The notes below the pieces were generated by a model. That model was not told the DNA's origin. It did not search any database and saw nothing but the letters and a program-made list of their open reading frames with translations. Both the position numbers and the translations under genes were made by a program. 64,000 bases of DNA from assembly GCA_036898135.1 (NCBI GenBank), contig CM072511.1:40744243-40808242 (forward strand), written 5' to 3'. Positions 62,073 through 64,000 of the stretch are shown piece after piece. This stretch comes from Oncomelania hupensis (lineage: Eukaryota > Mollusca > Gastropoda > Littorinimorpha > Pomatiopsidae). Every line of letters begins with the position of its first letter. The stretch's first letter is position 1.

Positions 62073-62483
62073 TATAAAATAGTGATGAATGTAATTTTTT
62101 ATAATTAATGTATTTTTGTCGTTTTTTTACATGATGAATGAATTTTTATTCGTATTTACATTTTTATTGTAGGTTTACCAAAAATGGTTTGTATTGGCTG
62201 ATTGAAAACAAACTCTAGTATGAGGCTGGGCTGGCCATGTTAGTTAAAACTAATTTCAAATGTGTAATTTTGTAAAGTAATTAATTGTTCTAACATAGAG
62301 CATTTATTTGTGATACTATGTGAAATGCCCTTAATCTTGTTTGGGTTAGAGTGATACAGTGAACATGGGTTCTTTGTAGATTTTTGTAATTGACAGTAAT
62401 GTTTGTGATGAAAATCTTAATTTTTTTAATGTTTGTGCGTGTGTATGTGGGACTTTTGCAGGTTAAACTCAATACAATTTTAT

Positions 62484-62489
62484 AATAAA
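62484..62489 (+). terminator. Candidate poly(A) signal AATAAA
   Basis: First canonical hexamer after the FERM gene stop, giving a 3'UTR of about 430 bp if used. Confidence 0.55.
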
Positions 62490-63002
62490 CTAGTAGGTCT
62501 ATACCTAAGATATATGAAGATGTCTACTATAATATAAGATGTAAACTATAAATTTATAATTATTGAGCTTTTGATTGCTATATCTTTGATTTAACAGGTT
62601 TAGGTTGTTCTATGCCTCTATTGTTTTCTTTCCTTTTTGTTTGGGCTTTCTGAAGTATTGAAGATAGCGGTTCTGTCCTGTTAGTTATAAACCTTCTTTT
62701 TTTAAAAATCGATTTGGATGTAAAGATGAGTCTGTGGATGTGTTGGTGTGTATAATACCTTATTACTGTGTGATTATATGAGCTGTAAAAGATCAAAATT
62801 TGAGCATTCCACTTCAGAGAACCTGGAACAATTTTTAGAAGGTGCTTTGAGCTGCTAATCTACTGCGGGATACAACTTGCGGCATCTGACTTGCTTTGTA
62901 ACATTGTTATGTCAATGTTTAGTGTGTGTGCGTGTGTCTGCGTGTGCACGCATGCATACTGTTCACTTGCAGTTAGCAATATAATTCTTACTGAACTTCA
63001 GA

Positions 63003-63081
63003 TCTGCATAGAATGGGAAAGAATGGTTTTAGAGACTTCTGCATAGAATGGAAGAGATTGGTTTTAGAGACTTATAATTAG
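63003..63081 (+). repeat. 38-bp tandem duplication
   Basis: CTGCATAGAATGG...TTTTAGAGACTT occurs twice in a row with small differences. Confidence 0.85.
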
Positions 63082-63897
63082 TTTGAATGATAAAATCAGT
63101 ATTTGGCTAGCTAGCCATTTAATTCTTTGTTGTATGTTTAACTTGTTTTAATAACTGTTTGTTGTTTTACTATTAGGCGATCTTGGCGCCACCAGTGTCC
63201 AAGATCTCTCAAGCATAGGCTGTACGTAGACATATACCTCAACATTCTCAGAAACACCAACTGCCTCTGTACACTAGTAGCATTCCAATGGAGAGTGAAT
63301 CTAATGGCATTTGATCTATTGAGTGGCAGCAAGAATAAGTTTCCACACTGTCAAGATAAAATTGCACCCCTTATTCTAACATGAATTTTTATCACCACGA
63401 ATTTTTAGCACTAAGATTTGTTCCTTTGTAATTAACAAAACTTACTTAACAGACTCCTCATGCTCACCCATTTTTTCTTTTATACCATTTTATATATATA
63501 TATTTTTTTAAATAACATAATTAATTCAATTTATTGTATTAGTTGTATCACTCAGTTCAGAGGTGTTTGTTCTTGTGAAGAAATTGATTTTTTTTAAACT
63601 GCCGAAAGTCCCAATAATTGTAATTTGAAACCTGTTTTGCATATGTCTTATATTTAATTTGAGTATTTTGTTTGAAACTGAGTGTTCAAAGTTTTTTTTT
63701 TAAATTCCTTTATCTATTTAGTATTTGTGTGTGTGTGTTTTTGTGTATTTTTTAAGCATATTTTCTGCTCACTGCATCTTTCAAAATTTTGTTTGGGTTG
63801 AATATATTTTTCTGAGTAACATTCTAAATGTATGAATGGATCTGCATTTAATTTTGTATAGCTCTTCAAAACACACAGTATAATTCACCAGACGATA

Positions 63898-63979
63898 TGA
63901 CACAATACAGTTTGTAACTTTCAGCATTAGGAATGAGCTTGACACAATATAGTTTGTCACTTTCAGCATCAGGAATGAG
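63898..63979 (+). repeat. About 42-bp tandem duplication
   Basis: GACACAATACAGTTTGTAAC followed by TTTCAGCATTAGGAATGAGC is repeated once with four changes. Confidence 0.85.
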
Positions 63980-64000
63980 CAACAATTATACGGGAGGTAA

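Larger units (their letters stand above)
62073..64000 (+). other. EPB41L4A 3'UTR and downstream
   Basis: A canonical AATAAA is at 62484-62489. Beyond it are a TG-rich run (62930), two short tandem duplications and AT-rich sequence. No further gene is recognised. Confidence 0.6.

Noticed and set aside
59631..60020. 129-codon frame overlapping exon 27
   Set aside because: Shadow frame; exon 27 fits the splice phases and composition of the FERM tail.
60423..60708. Open frames over exon 28 on both strands
   Set aside because: Shadows of the QGTPP-rich coding exon.

Overview
This window looks like nuclear DNA from an invertebrate animal, most likely a mollusc. That is inferred from AT-rich spliced genes plus a mix of RTE-like and CR1/L2-like LINEs, a tRNA-headed SINE with a V-type core, a 5S-containing SINE, and hAT, mariner and PIF/Harbinger relics. 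The species cannot be fixed by eye.

Two conserved genes face away from each other near the left end. RPS15 (uS19) lies on the minus strand from about 2626 and runs off the left edge; four exons are visible and the last one is missing. A 29-exon FERM gene lies on the plus strand, with ATG at 2928 and stop at 62072. Its joined exons give an open frame of 1228 residues. The FERM sequence and the tail (SAPWE...GLY, GSDNDSD, GLS-E-LKEIPY) match band 4.1-like protein 4A (EPB41L4A). Exons 14-23 are ten consecutive cassettes whose lengths are multiples of three, and the protein ends in a class I PDZ-ligand-like CTEL.

All else sits in the introns. Intron 2 (4061-17051) holds a possible two-exon nested gene (5001-13780) and two DNA transposons, A (5963-9275) and B (11809-13568), with an open RTE-like reverse transcriptase (9718-11652) between them. 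A and B each carry a motif array spaced about 165-220 bp and ends beginning ATATGA. Intron 4 holds inverted repeats and a 241-bp RTE fragment flanked by 99-bp direct repeats. Introns 5-9 hold a LINE 3' end, two chimeric tRNA/5S-like SINEs, one V-SINE, a degenerate RTE copy and a hAT relic. Intron 10 holds a dead mariner. Intron 12 is mostly a 3.7-kb inverted-repeat element containing another RTE copy and an LTR-like repeat. Introns 14-18 hold a second hAT, the LTR-like sister copy, a CR1/L2-like LINE 3' end, a third hAT, and an RTE copy split by a PIF/Harbinger element with a CTG target duplication. Intron 28 holds a fourth hAT with a BED-type finger.

Repeated themes are TE insertion next to splice acceptors, short motif arrays near DNA-transposon ends, and PIP-box-like motifs in the hAT relics. 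Coordinates were read by eye. Exon phases were checked by hand and close the frame.
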